Below the pieces are notes generated by a model that saw only the letters and a list, made by a program, of their open reading frames with translations, was not told where the DNA came from and made no database searches. The translations under genes were made by a program, and so were the position numbers. This document shows positions 38,801-46,868 of a DNA stretch of 64,000 bases, one piece after another. This DNA comes from Goekera deserti (GTDB lineage Bacteria > Actinomycetota > Actinomycetes > Mycobacteriales > Geodermatophilaceae), in the NCBI RefSeq assembly GCF_010685995.1, contig NZ_JAAGWK010000011.1, forward strand, positions 160,456 through 224,455, written 5' to 3'. The first letter of the stretch is position 1; every line of letters begins with the position of its first letter.

Positions 38801-40954
38801 CGCGCACAACGGGTCGAGCAGCGAACCGTCCGCGCCGGCAGGCAGGGACCGCTCGCTGGCGGTAAGCCCGTCGGTCAGTTGGTCGAGGCGGGTCTGGCCC
38901 CCACGGTCCGCACCGCCGGCCATTCGGTCGGTGACCGGAGGATCGATCCAGCACCGCCGTCTCCGCAACGCCCGTGCGGGCACCAGGGCCCGCGGCCCCG
39001 GGTGGGATCGGCGGTACCGCCCCCAGTCGATGTCGTGGCCGCCCGCCCACAGGGCCGCCACGCAGGCATACAAATTGACGACGGGATCGGGATCCGGCCC
39101 GCTCACCGAGGCGGTGACGTCGAGCGCGGCCGACGGGGCGAGATCCGGACGATGAGCGATCCCCGTCTCGGCAGCCACCAGGGCGCAGCGCTCGGACGCA
39201 CCGGTCAGGCCGCCGACCGGGACACCCAGCTCCAGGAGCGTCCGAACGAGTGCCTCGTCCGCTGCTGCACCGCTACCGCCGCGGGATCCGATCGCCGCCA
39301 GCCTGTCAGCGAAGATCGGCAGCTGCGCCAGCCTGGTCACTACGTCGGGCTCGAGCACAGGGCCACTCAGCAGGAGCACGGGGGCGGTAGTTGCGGGCGC
39401 ATCTCCGGCGAAGCGGTAGCCACCAGTCGTGGGCCTCGACCGGAGCAGGTCGGCTGCCGTCCGGGGGTCGGCCGCCAGGACGGCCAGGCGGTGGGCCGCC
39501 GGGCTGCGGCTGACCAGGGTCCGGGACACCGCAGCGAGGTCCGCGTCCACGCCATCGCCCTCCAGCCAGTCGGCCAGCTGCCGGGCACCCGTCGAGAGCG
39601 TCTCTGCGTCCACCGCTGACAAGACGAGCGGCACCATGGGCGGCCGGGTGGCGACGTCGGCCGTCGCCTGCCGCACCACGGCGTGGGCATTGGTCCCACC
39701 TATGCCGAATGCGCTGACACCTGCGGTTCGCCGGTCGCCGTCCCACGCCAGGGTGTCCATCGCCGGCTGGAAGGGAGTAGAGGGGAAGTCCAGCGCCGGG
39801 TTCGGCGGGTCTGCGTGCAGGGTGGCGGGGATGACTCCGTGCTCGACCGCGAGCACTGCCTTCACCAGCCCGGCCGCTCCAGCGGCGGCGTCGAGATGCC
39901 CGACGTTGCTCTTGACCGAGCCGATCGCACAGAAGGACCGGTCGGCGGTGCCGAGCCGGAAGGCCTGGGTCAGGGCCTCGATCTCGATCATGTCGCCCAG
40001 TGCCGTTCCGGTGCCGTGCGCCTCGACGAGCCCGACCTCGCGGGCAGTCACGCCGGACACCGCATGTGCCTCGGCGATGACGGCCGCCTGCCCCGCGACC
40101 CCGGGAGCGGTGAAGCCGGCCTTGGCCGAGCCGTCATTGTTCACCGCCGAGCCCAACAGGACGGCGTGCACGTGGTCGCCGTCCCGCTCGGCGTCCGCGA
40201 GCCGCTTGAGGACGACGGCGACGACACCGCTGCCACCTACCGTCCCCGACGCGCCCGAGCCGAAGGCCCGGCAGTGCCCGTCGGGTGAGTAGATCCCGTC
40301 CTGGCGGTAGTGGTAGCCCTGCCTGGTCGGGATGAGCAGCGAGACGCCTCCCCCGATCGCCATGTCGCACTCTCCTGACAAGAGGCTCTGCGCGGCGACG
40401 TGGACAGCGACGAGCGAGGACGAGCAGGAGGTGCCGATGGCGATGCTGGGCCCGGAGAGGCCGAGCTTGTAGGAGATGGTTGCCGGGAGGAAGTCCTTGT
40501 CGTTCCGCGTGAGCACCCGGAAGCCGCCCAGATCTCGGACCAGCTCCTCGTGGGGCAGGAGATTGCGGACCAGGTAGGAGCTCATCGTGGCGCCCAGGAA
40601 CACGCCGACCGGTCCAGGAGCCGGGCTCGAGACGTAACCGGCGGTGTCCAACGCCTCCCACACCACTTCGAGACACACGCGGTGCTGTGGATCGGTGATC
40701 TCGGCATCGCGCGGGGTGAAGCCGAAGAGGTCGTTCGCGAACACGTCGATGTCGTCGAGTACGCCCTCGGCTCCGACGAAGCGGTCATCGTCATGGGATG
40801 CACGCGCATCCACCGCGGCGTCGCCGAGCCCGAACCGGCTAATCGACTCGACGCCATGGGTGAGGTTCCGCCAGAACGACGCCACGTCCGCCGCTCCAGG
40901 GAACCGGCCGGCCATCGAGATCACGGCCACGGCCGGATCGTCACGCTGTGGCAT
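35864..40954 (-). CDS. PKS module: KS-(relic AT)-C-methyltransferase-KR-ACP
   Basis: 1696 residues. KS 1-430 with complete triad Cys177 (GTSCSSSL), His313 (EAHGTGT) and His353 (NVGHLDAAAG). The following 150-200 residues hold only a degenerate acyltransferase; the GHSxG position reads LTGASERC. A SAM-dependent methyltransferase follows (near 883, VLEIGAGDGRLTRAL), then a KR (near 1300, GGTGGVGLALAEHLASAG; Ser in FCSSIGTV, Tyr in GYLAGHEFLNA), then an ACP with Ser1623 (ELGGDSLVAL). No thioesterase. It starts 6 nt after the NRPS C-A(Ala)-T gene, so it should extend alanine by a methylated, ketoreduced two-carbon unit, with the extender loaded by an AT in trans. No such AT is seen in the window. 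Confidence 0.93.
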   Translation of the reverse strand: MPQRDDPAVAVISMAGRFPGAADVASFWRNLTHGVESISRFGLGDAAVDARASHDDDRFVGAEGVLDDIDVFANDLFGFTPRDAEITDPQHRVCLEVVWEALDTAGYVSSPAPGPVGVFLGATMSSYLVRNLLPHEELVRDLGGFRVLTRNDKDFLPATISYKLGLSGPSIAIGTSCSSSLVAVHVAAQSLLSGECDMAIGGGVSLLIPTRQGYHYRQDGIYSPDGHCRAFGSGASGTVGGSGVVAVVLKRLADAERDGDHVHAVLLGSAVNNDGSAKAGFTAPGVAGQAAVIAEAHAVSGVTAREVGLVEAHGTGTALGDMIEIEALTQAFRLGTADRSFCAIGSVKSNVGHLDAAAGAAGLVKAVLAVEHGVIPATLHADPPNPALDFPSTPFQPAMDTLAWDGDRRTAGVSAFGIGGTNAHAVVRQATADVATRPPMVPLVLSAVDAETLSTGARQLADWLEGDGVDADLAAVSRTLVSRSPAAHRLAVLAADPRTAADLLRSRPTTGGYRFAGDAPATTAPVLLLSGPVLEPDVVTRLAQLPIFADRLAAIGSRGGSGAAADEALVRTLLELGVPVGGLTGASERCALVAAETGIAHRPDLAPSAALDVTASVSGPDPDPVVNLYACVAALWAGGHDIDWGRYRRSHPGPRALVPARALRRRRCWIDPPVTDRMAGGADRGGQTRLDQLTDGLTASERSLPAGADGSLLDPLCAALALTTLRQAGLPLDEGSSFQLSDVHEALQVLPPLRRLADLLVGILVEDGLLIRQGAVYAAGPGIGDAATPDAVAAAVRERAPALAGMIELLRHCAASYPVALSRPGAALATLYPDGSGALLERTLGGAPDGSAPAGTRDDVGHAAGLLARLARRIQRSTPRLRVLEIGAGDGRLTRALAAELDLRRADYLVTDISRAVVDRLADRAADVLTTPVDLRFGVLDISTDPVSQGLAPGSFDLIVGLDVLHAVRDLPGALGHCERLLAPGGVLGIVETTARHRWLSMVFGLSAAWWHFDDDLRSTSPLLEPEGWRRAISDIGDEQQVIEAGTDAALVLARRSGAAPVEEPSLQRMPPRRPDPGDWCYLPGWRRVPPASVPDDEHSPVRRCLVLGDGPLAAAVVVVLQARGVDAQSVERRTLCGARGFSIEADRVGSVLDEYDPDAILYLYPACTEYGEGGAEDEQEAGLHGLVAVAQAVGRRRPGRTHLLLAATRAAQEVVGQDLHRPAQATVAAATAVMGQEYPALRSAVLDLPDDAGADAVASVVVDELLAGLPDQRVAVRGHLRWLPTVEPVPLPASRWLPRGLHVICGGTGGVGLALAEHLASAGAPVVLTGRTALPDPADWEAHLGAQILPERQRTVMERLRRISAAGGIVVYEQADVTDAERMREVLARATDRFGPLRGLVHAAGVTDPAGVLQRRTKAETVTALTAKLHGVSALAEVLAVHTPSFVVFCSSIGTVLSRLKFGEVGYLAGHEFLNAWAAHRATGPRPDVITIAWTDWVEAGMWARAREQLSARPPRPGATLLDDSDLLQGLTDAEGVDLFDRIVSHRPGPVVLVSTQPLDQLLDLQGRYESLSAVPTVSPAAAPVPAPRRSAEETIRAIWMELLGIDDVGMDDDFFELGGDSLVALRVLARIREETGTELPFDDLFEAPTVRELAVSVEAESGTESTDGAAAASADDALGELVISVDGTREEIVI

Positions 40955-40960
40955 CGAGGA

Positions 40961-43900
40961 TCATCCCCTTCCCGACCGTCGAGCCCTGACCATGCGCCGC
41001 GCTGATCCCCGGGCGGCCCCTTCGGAGAGCCCAGCGACCTGGAATGCCGACGCGCCGCCCTGGCCGCGACGTTCCTGCACCATGTCGGCCTGCGCTGCGA
41101 TGGTCGGGCTCCGTAAGAGGTCAACGAGGCGGACCCCGGTATCGACTTGCTCCTGAAGTGCAGCGTGCAGCAGCAAGAGCGTCAAGGAGTTCCCGCCGGC
41201 GTCGAAGAAGACGTCGTGCACGCCGACGGCGTCCCGCCCCAGCACCGACTGCCAACAGCGCGCGATGGCGGCTTCCAGCTCCGACCGGGGCGCGACCACC
41301 TCGGTAGACGCAGGAGCTACGGGAAGGGCCGCCAGCCGAGTCCGATCGACCTTTCCGTTCGGCGTCAGTGGCAGGCGCTCCAGAACGATCCACTCGCGCG
41401 GCGTCATCGCCTCTGGCACACGGGCCATGAGCCAGGCCGCAAGATCGGCGCCACGGAGCTCGGCCGCTGCGGCCCCCGCCCCGACACAACCGATGAGGCG
41501 CCGCTCTCGACCGCTTCCCACCACGATGACGAGGGCCTCCTGCACGGCCGCGTGAACGCGGAGATGAGCCTGGACCTCGCCCAGTTCCACTCGGACGCCG
41601 AGAATCTTGACCTGGTGGTCACGTCGACCGAGGAACCGGAGATTTCCCGTCGCGGTTCGACGGACGATGTCACCGGAGCGGTAGACCCGGGAGCCGTCGA
41701 GAGCAGCCGGATCCGGGACGAACACCTGTGCGGTCATGGCCGGCTCCCCGAGGTAGCCCCGCGCGAGTAGGGGCCCACCGATGCGGAGTTCTCCGAGAAC
41801 GCCGGTCGGCACGGTCGTTGCGTCGTCGTCGGTGACGTACAGCCGGACGCCTGCGATGCCGCAGCCGATGGTCGGTGTGCCATCCGGTCCCAACGGCTCA
41901 GTCGCGGTCACGTACGTCGTCGCTTCCGTGGGCCCGTAGAGATTCCGTACGGCGACCGCGGGGTGTCGGTCGAGGACGCGGGCAACGAGTCGACCCTCGA
42001 GCGGTTCTCCCGCGACGTTGACACACCTGGCCGTGGACGGGACCAGGTCGAGGTCCAGCAGCGTCTCCAGCACCGAGGGGACGGTGTTGAGGAGGGTGGC
42101 ATGGCGGAGTGCGGGATGCCCCACGAGATCTCCGGGCGAGCGAACCAACGCGACGGTGCCCCCGGTGGACAAGGGCGCGAAGAGCTCGAACACCGAGAGG
42201 TCGAAGCTCGCGGAGGTCAGCGCCACCACCTCGCCGAGGTCCCGGTCGTCGTAGGCCGCCCGTGTCCAGTCCAGCAGCGCGGTGAACCCCTCCCGCCTCA
42301 TCATGACGAACTTGGGACGGCCGGTGGATCCGGACGTGGCGAGCACGTAGGCCGCCTGCTCGGGATGGCTGCGGGCGGGGAACGGCACGCCGGAGAGGGA
42401 TCCCCCGGCCGGACCGTCGTCCTGCGGTTCCGCTTGTACGGAGCCGTGCTCGATGCAGACGGTCGGCCCGCGGAATGCGCACCGTGCCAGAGCGGCCCGG
42501 GAACCCACGAGCGCAACCGCGCCGCTGTCGTCGAGCATCGCGCGGAGCCGCTCCTCCGGGTGTTCTGGGTCCAGCGGAAGAGGCGCAGCTCCGGTCCGGG
42601 CAACCGCCAGCAGGGCGACCGGCAGCGAAAGGCCTCGGGGAACGCAGACCGCCACAACCTGCTCGGGTCCCGCGCCGACCGCTTGCAGACTTCGGGCCAC
42701 CAACCGGGTCCGGTGGTCGAGGGCCCCGTAACTGAGCTGCCCGTCGAAGGCTCTGACCGCGGTCCGGTCGGCACCGGCTCGCACCACCGGGCGCACGACG
42801 TCGAACATCCCGCGCTCGCGGCCGGCGGGCGCACCACCCTGGCGTGCTCGTCTGCGGGCCAGTGTCGGGCGCGGCCCGCCGGCCCGGACGGCGGTCAGCC
42901 GAGTCACTGGCGTCGTGGGATCGGAGAGAGCCGCCTCGACCACGGTCCGGAAGTGCTCGGCGAACTCTTCGAGCAGCGGCGGAGAGCAACGTCGGGGATC
43001 GGCTTCGAGCAGCACCTCCGCGCCGTCCTCGCCATCACTCACCGTGATCTCCAGCTCGTACTTGGCCGCCGGAGTGGGAACCCGCAGCAGTCGGGTGTCG
43101 AGGCCATCGAACCGCGGGGGGGCCGGCCTGCTGACCGTAGTGAGGAGTACCTGGAACAACGGAGCGACCCCGGGCGCCCGGAAGTGCCTCGACACGTCGA
43201 CAATCTCCTCGAACGGCGTGTGCCGATGCCCGAGTGCCTCGAGGAGAGCCTCCCGAGCGAGGGCCAGCACCGCATCGAATGACTCATGACGCGCGATCCG
43301 TACTCGCACGGGGAGCACGTTGACCCGGTGGCCGATCTCCTGCGAGTCGTCGTCCAGGTCGACGGGAACACCGATCACGACGTCAGTACGGCCGGTGTAC
43401 CGGTGCATCACGACGGCGAGACACGCCAGGAGCACTGCCGGCACCGTGCTTCGATGCCGGTGGGCCAGCTCCTGTGCGCGCCGCCGCGACGTAGACCGGA
43501 GGGTCCAGCGCGCTGTGGGCACTGCGACAGCCGGGTCCGCGTCCCCCACCTCGGGCTCCGGCCACACATGCGCGACTGGGGGGAGGTCGGACAGCGCCGA
43601 CCGCCAGAAGTCCAGATCGCTCGCGCCTCCCGAGGGGTTCGGACGAGCGCCGGAGTCTCGGGATCCCCCGGGAACGGCGGCGGGGACGCCCAACGCGGAC
43701 GCGCGGGCCAGCGCTTCGAGGTCGCTGACCAGCGGGGTCACGCTCCGCCCGTCGAACACGATGTGATGGACCACCAGAGCGAGGACGTGGAGTTCCTCCG
43801 CGACCGCCACGAGGCACCAGCGATAGGGACGGGCAAGCACGAGGTCGAAGGGGTGTCGCGCGAAGGCGCCGAGCACGGCGGTGACGTCCTGACCGTGCTC

Positions 43901-44262
43901 CAGACGGACGATTGGTAGCGCCACTGGACCAGGAGGACAGACGGTCCCGGCAGCTCTTCCGGAGCGCACGTCGAACCGCGAGCGGAAGGCTGCGTGGCGT
44001 CGTTCGACTCCGGAGAGCGCCGCGCCGAGGACGTGCGGATTCAGGGCGCCGCGCAGTTCCACGGCAAGACACACGTTGTACGCAGTGTCGGACGGGTCCA
44101 ACTGGTGCAGGAACCACAGCCGCGCCTGTGGCGGTGGCAGGCGGAACCAATCGTCGTCGTCCGTGCCGATCTCCGTCGTGCCCCCAAGTGTCGGGCGGCG
44201 GCCTCTGCCCCGACCGTGCTCGGCCCCCGTCGGGTGACGAGCACGGTCGGGTGCAGGGTCAC
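40961..44262 (-). CDS. NRPS C-A(Ala)-T, apparent 5' frameshift
   Basis: C domain with intact HHIVFDG (near 167), A domain (ATSGSTGRPKFV near 644; code D-L-F-N-N-A-L-T-Y, an alanine code) and T domain (DAGGNSLTLL near 1022). The frame coding the C domain holds LPPPQARLWFLHQLDP, an essential start motif, but no ATG or GTG lies before it down to an in-frame TGA. A GTG at 44262, overlapping the stop of the small peptide gene, opens a plausible N terminus in another frame; one missing G in the run at 44185-44181 would join them. Hence a one-base deletion, assembly error or programmed shift. The alternative is a TTG start at 44101 with a truncated C domain. Confidence 0.85.
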
Positions 44263-44381
44263 ATCACCATTGCTTCCTCGTACGCCGCCTCGGCGCACCG
44301 CGCCTGCGCCTCCATGCCGCCGTACACGGTTGACAGCTCGGCGTCGTCGAGCTCCAGAGCCTCCAGCTCCTTCTCGTCCAT
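44259..44381 (-). CDS. 40-aa peptide with double-glycine-type leader
   Basis: Forty residues, acidic. The first half ends in LDDAELSTVYGG (residues 11-22), the pattern of double-glycine leader peptides of bacteriocin and RiPP precursors; 18 residues with one Cys and three Met follow. GGAGG lies 8 nt before the ATG. The TGA overlaps a GTG of the NRPS frame (GTGA), the coupling used by other genes in the cluster, which supports a real gene. No Ser/Thr-rich core, so it is not an obvious lanthipeptide. It could be a RiPP precursor, a carrier or scaffold peptide, or a short regulatory protein. No family recognised. Confidence 0.6.
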   Translation of the reverse strand: MDEKELEALELDDAELSTVYGGMEAQARCAEAAYEEAMVM

Positions 44382-44425
44382 CTCCCTCACCTCCCCACCG
44401 GATTCCGAGCGCGAAACAATCGACT

Positions 44426-44629
44426 TCAGCCGAACAGTCGGCGGTACTGGAGCGCCAGGAGCACGAGGACAACGAGGAGGGCGACGAGCACTGCCCAGAG
44501 GATCTTGAATACCGCGGGCCGCACGGCTCGCGGGAAGAGGTCACGCACGTCCTCGTCCGAGAGGGCGAGCTCGGACCCGAAGGGGAGACTGAGCGCGCGG
44601 GACCGGTCCGGGTCATCCACCACTGCCAT
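44426..44629 (-). CDS. small tail-anchored membrane protein
   Basis: 67 residues: a charged N-terminal 40, one hydrophobic helix (about 44-62, KILWAVLVALLVVLVLLALQ) and a short basic end, so a C-terminally anchored protein with its N terminus probably in the cytoplasm. No family recognised. The ATG has a G-rich stretch 5 nt upstream. It is 44 nt from the double-glycine peptide gene and probably the first gene of the operon; a consensus -35 TTGACA lies on the minus strand at 44711-44706, though its -10 is poor. Confidence 0.6.
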   Translation of the reverse strand: MAVVDDPDRSRALSLPFGSELALSDEDVRDLFPRAVRPAVFKILWAVLVALLVVLVLLALQYRRLFG

Positions 44630-44794
44630 GTCGCCCCCAGGACAACGCGCCTTCGGCCGCCGACCAGCGGCGAGAGGGACAACGGAACCGCGTGGGCACT
44701 CTCCGTGTCAACAACGGTCGCCACAAGCATCGGCGATTCGCCGGCGCGCCCGTAGCATCCGATCGGGCAGAACCGTCTCGTCGAAGGAGCCGAC

Positions 44795-45376
44795 ATGACC
44801 GAGGACCGTCCTGCGCAGTCCCTGTTCGAAGCTGTAGCCGCCGGGGACGCGGATGCCGTGCGGGCCGCCGTGGCCGCGGGCGACTCCCCCGCTGTTCGGG
44901 ACGGGGACGACTGGAGTCCGCTGGACCACGCCGCCGGGCGGGGTGACGCCCAGATCGTCCGCATTCTGCTTGACGCCGGTGCCGACCCCGCCGCCGAGGG
45001 CCGTGAGCAGCGCTCTGCCTACCGGATCGCTCTGGCTGCCGGACACGTCGACGCCGCGCGGGTGCTGCGGGCCGCGCTGGAGGCCGCGGACCCCGCGACA
45101 GCAGCGCAGCACCAGTGGCGGCCGTACTGCCGGGCCTATCCGATCGGGAGGCTCCGGGCGGCCCCCGGCTGGCGGGACGACGCCGCCGACCTCGACGACG
45201 CGGCCATCGTGTTCGTGCACGACGACCTGACGGTCACCCGGGACATGTGGCGGGACGAGGACGTCCTCTACGCCGACGTGTCGGCGGAGTGGACATCCTT
45301 CTGCGCGGAACAGCTGGGCTTCGCCGTACCCGATGACTTCGACCTGGTGCCCGATCAGAAGAGCGGGGTCATCTGA
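44795..45376 (+). CDS. ankyrin-repeat protein with unique C-terminal domain
   Basis: 193 residues. About three ankyrin repeats occupy residues 8-105 (SLFEAVAAGDADAVRAAVAA, DDWSPLDHAAGRGDAQIVRI and a third). The C-terminal 90 residues (AYPIGRLRAAPGWR, VFVHDDLTVTRDMW, EWTSFCAEQLGF) belong to nothing I recognise. AAGGAG lies 6 nt before the ATG. Cytoplasmic. It converges on the CCAEP-tail radical SAM gene and overlaps its 3' end by 22 nt. Ankyrin repeats mediate protein contacts; the partner is unknown. Confidence 0.85.
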   Translation: MTEDRPAQSLFEAVAAGDADAVRAAVAAGDSPAVRDGDDWSPLDHAAGRGDAQIVRILLDAGADPAAEGREQRSAYRIALAAGHVDAARVLRAALEAADPATAAQHQWRPYCRAYPIGRLRAAPGWRDDAADLDDAAIVFVHDDLTVTRDMWRDEDVLYADVSAEWTSFCAEQLGFAVPDDFDLVPDQKSGVI

Positions 45377-46818
45377 GTCGCCACCGGCTCCGCGCAGCAG
45401 AACCACGGCTCGCTCAGGTGTGGCACTCCCACGTCAGCTGCAGCCATGGACGGTAGGGCCCGAACCCGGTCGGCCGCCGCCCCGCTGAGCATCTCGCTGG
45501 TCACCGCCACCATGCGGTCGAACACCGCCCCACGGGTGAGTTCGGCTCCGGCGACCTCCTCGGTGACGGCGAACAACGCCAGCTGCAGTTGGTCCATGAC
45601 CGGATCCGGGTGAGCCCATTCGTAGCAGAGCTTGTCCGGATCGAACGGTCCGAGCCAGGGCGCGAGATCAGGAAGCTCCAGGAGGCGCGAGCCGGCTGGT
45701 ATGAGCAGCCGGATCGCGTACTGGACCGGAGACACGGTGCCCACGAGGTCCAGCTCGTAGATGGCCACGAGGAAGTCGGCGAAGGCGTCGGCGGTGATCC
45801 ACGGACTGAACGCCACGAAGGTCGGGTTGAGAGCGATCCCCGCGTCGGCGAGCAGGCCGATGGCGCGGTGGAGGTCAGCTCTGGTGTGCCGCTTGTCGAA
45901 CACCTCCAGGACCAGGTCGTCGAAGCTCTCGACGGCGCTGGTCACGAGGACACATCCGGTCTCCGCGAGCACCGGAAGAAGGTCCGGTTGGCCGACGAGG
46001 TGCTCGACCTTGATCGTGACGTCGTATGTCAGGCCGGGGTGGTCGGCGTGCAGTCGCCGCACGACGGTCATGGCATGACCCGGACCGTTGAAGAAGTCCG
46101 GGTCGCCGAAGGTGATGTGCTGCGCGCCGGCCGCCACCTGGGCGTCGATGTCGCGGGCGACGACATCGTTCTGCACGACCCGGAAGCGGCCGCCGTAGAC
46201 CGGGACGACGGGACAGTGCCGGCAGAGGTGTTTGCAACCGCGGGTCGCCTCGGTGTACCCGGTGACGCGGCGAGTGCCGTCGGGCATCTGGAGGTAGGCG
46301 TACCGAGACAGGTCGGGGAGGCCCGATCGGTCCGGCGCCAGGAAGTCCTGCCTGGCCAACGAGACGATCGGTAGGAGCGCGGGTGACGCTGCCGAAGGGT
46401 CGCGAAGATCGGCGCACAGCTGACGCAACGGCTCCTCGAACTCGCCGCCGAGGATCGAGTCCGCGCCGACCTCGCGCAGCATGGGCGCGTTGGGCGGCCC
46501 GTACAGGCCGTACGCGCAGATGTGCGCGTCGGGATTGGCCTCGCGCGCCTGCTTGATCATGGGGACGGCCATGCGGGTAGCCGTATGCATGGGCACGTAG
46601 AAACCGATCAGGTCCGCCGACCGCACGACCGCCTCGGTGAGCATCTCCACCGACAGGTCGACGCAGGTGACGTCAGCGCCCGATGCACGCAACCAGGCTG
46701 CAGGTGAGGCCAGCCCGAAGGGCTGGTGCCCGAGTTCGTAAGTGGAGATCAGCAGGACCCGTAGGGGCTCGCGGACCACCGAGCGGGTCGGATCGAGGAG
46801 CGGACCGGACACCGTCAC
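45355..46818 (-). CDS. B12-binding radical SAM protein with CCAEP tail
   Basis: 487 residues. The N-terminal part (20-140) resembles a cobalamin-binding domain (VLLISTYELGHQPFG, ADLIGFYVP, ICAYGLYGPPN). The radical SAM cluster is C195-x3-C199-x2-C202 (RGCKHLCRHCP). The C terminus carries Cys474-Cys475 in PWFCCAEP, the signature of the group named CUAEP/CCAEP-tail radical SAM (seleno)proteins, in which some members have selenocysteine at the first Cys. The reaction is unknown. It lies downstream of a lipase gene on the same strand and near MerB-like and DsrE-like genes. A vicinal Cys-Cys or Sec-Cys tail suggests soft-metal or redox chemistry; that part is inference. Confidence 0.88.
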   Translation of the reverse strand: MTVSGPLLDPTRSVVREPLRVLLISTYELGHQPFGLASPAAWLRASGADVTCVDLSVEMLTEAVVRSADLIGFYVPMHTATRMAVPMIKQAREANPDAHICAYGLYGPPNAPMLREVGADSILGGEFEEPLRQLCADLRDPSAASPALLPIVSLARQDFLAPDRSGLPDLSRYAYLQMPDGTRRVTGYTEATRGCKHLCRHCPVVPVYGGRFRVVQNDVVARDIDAQVAAGAQHITFGDPDFFNGPGHAMTVVRRLHADHPGLTYDVTIKVEHLVGQPDLLPVLAETGCVLVTSAVESFDDLVLEVFDKRHTRADLHRAIGLLADAGIALNPTFVAFSPWITADAFADFLVAIYELDLVGTVSPVQYAIRLLIPAGSRLLELPDLAPWLGPFDPDKLCYEWAHPDPVMDQLQLALFAVTEEVAGAELTRGAVFDRMVAVTSEMLSGAAADRVRALPSMAAADVGVPHLSEPWFCCAEPVATQMTPLF

Positions 46819-46868
46819 GTCCTTTCACCGGGCAAGCCGCGCAAGCAGAACACCGGCAGAGAGGCGTG

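Noticed and set aside
44259..44381. Small peptide as a lanthipeptide precursor or MbtH protein
   Set aside because: The core has almost no Ser/Thr for dehydration, no lanthipeptide synthetase is present, and MbtH sequence features are absent. No MbtH gene was found elsewhere in the window.
45355..45400. Selenocysteine recoding in the radical SAM tail
   Set aside because: Both tail positions are ordinary Cys codons (TGC) and the ORF ends at a normal stop; no recoding is needed.
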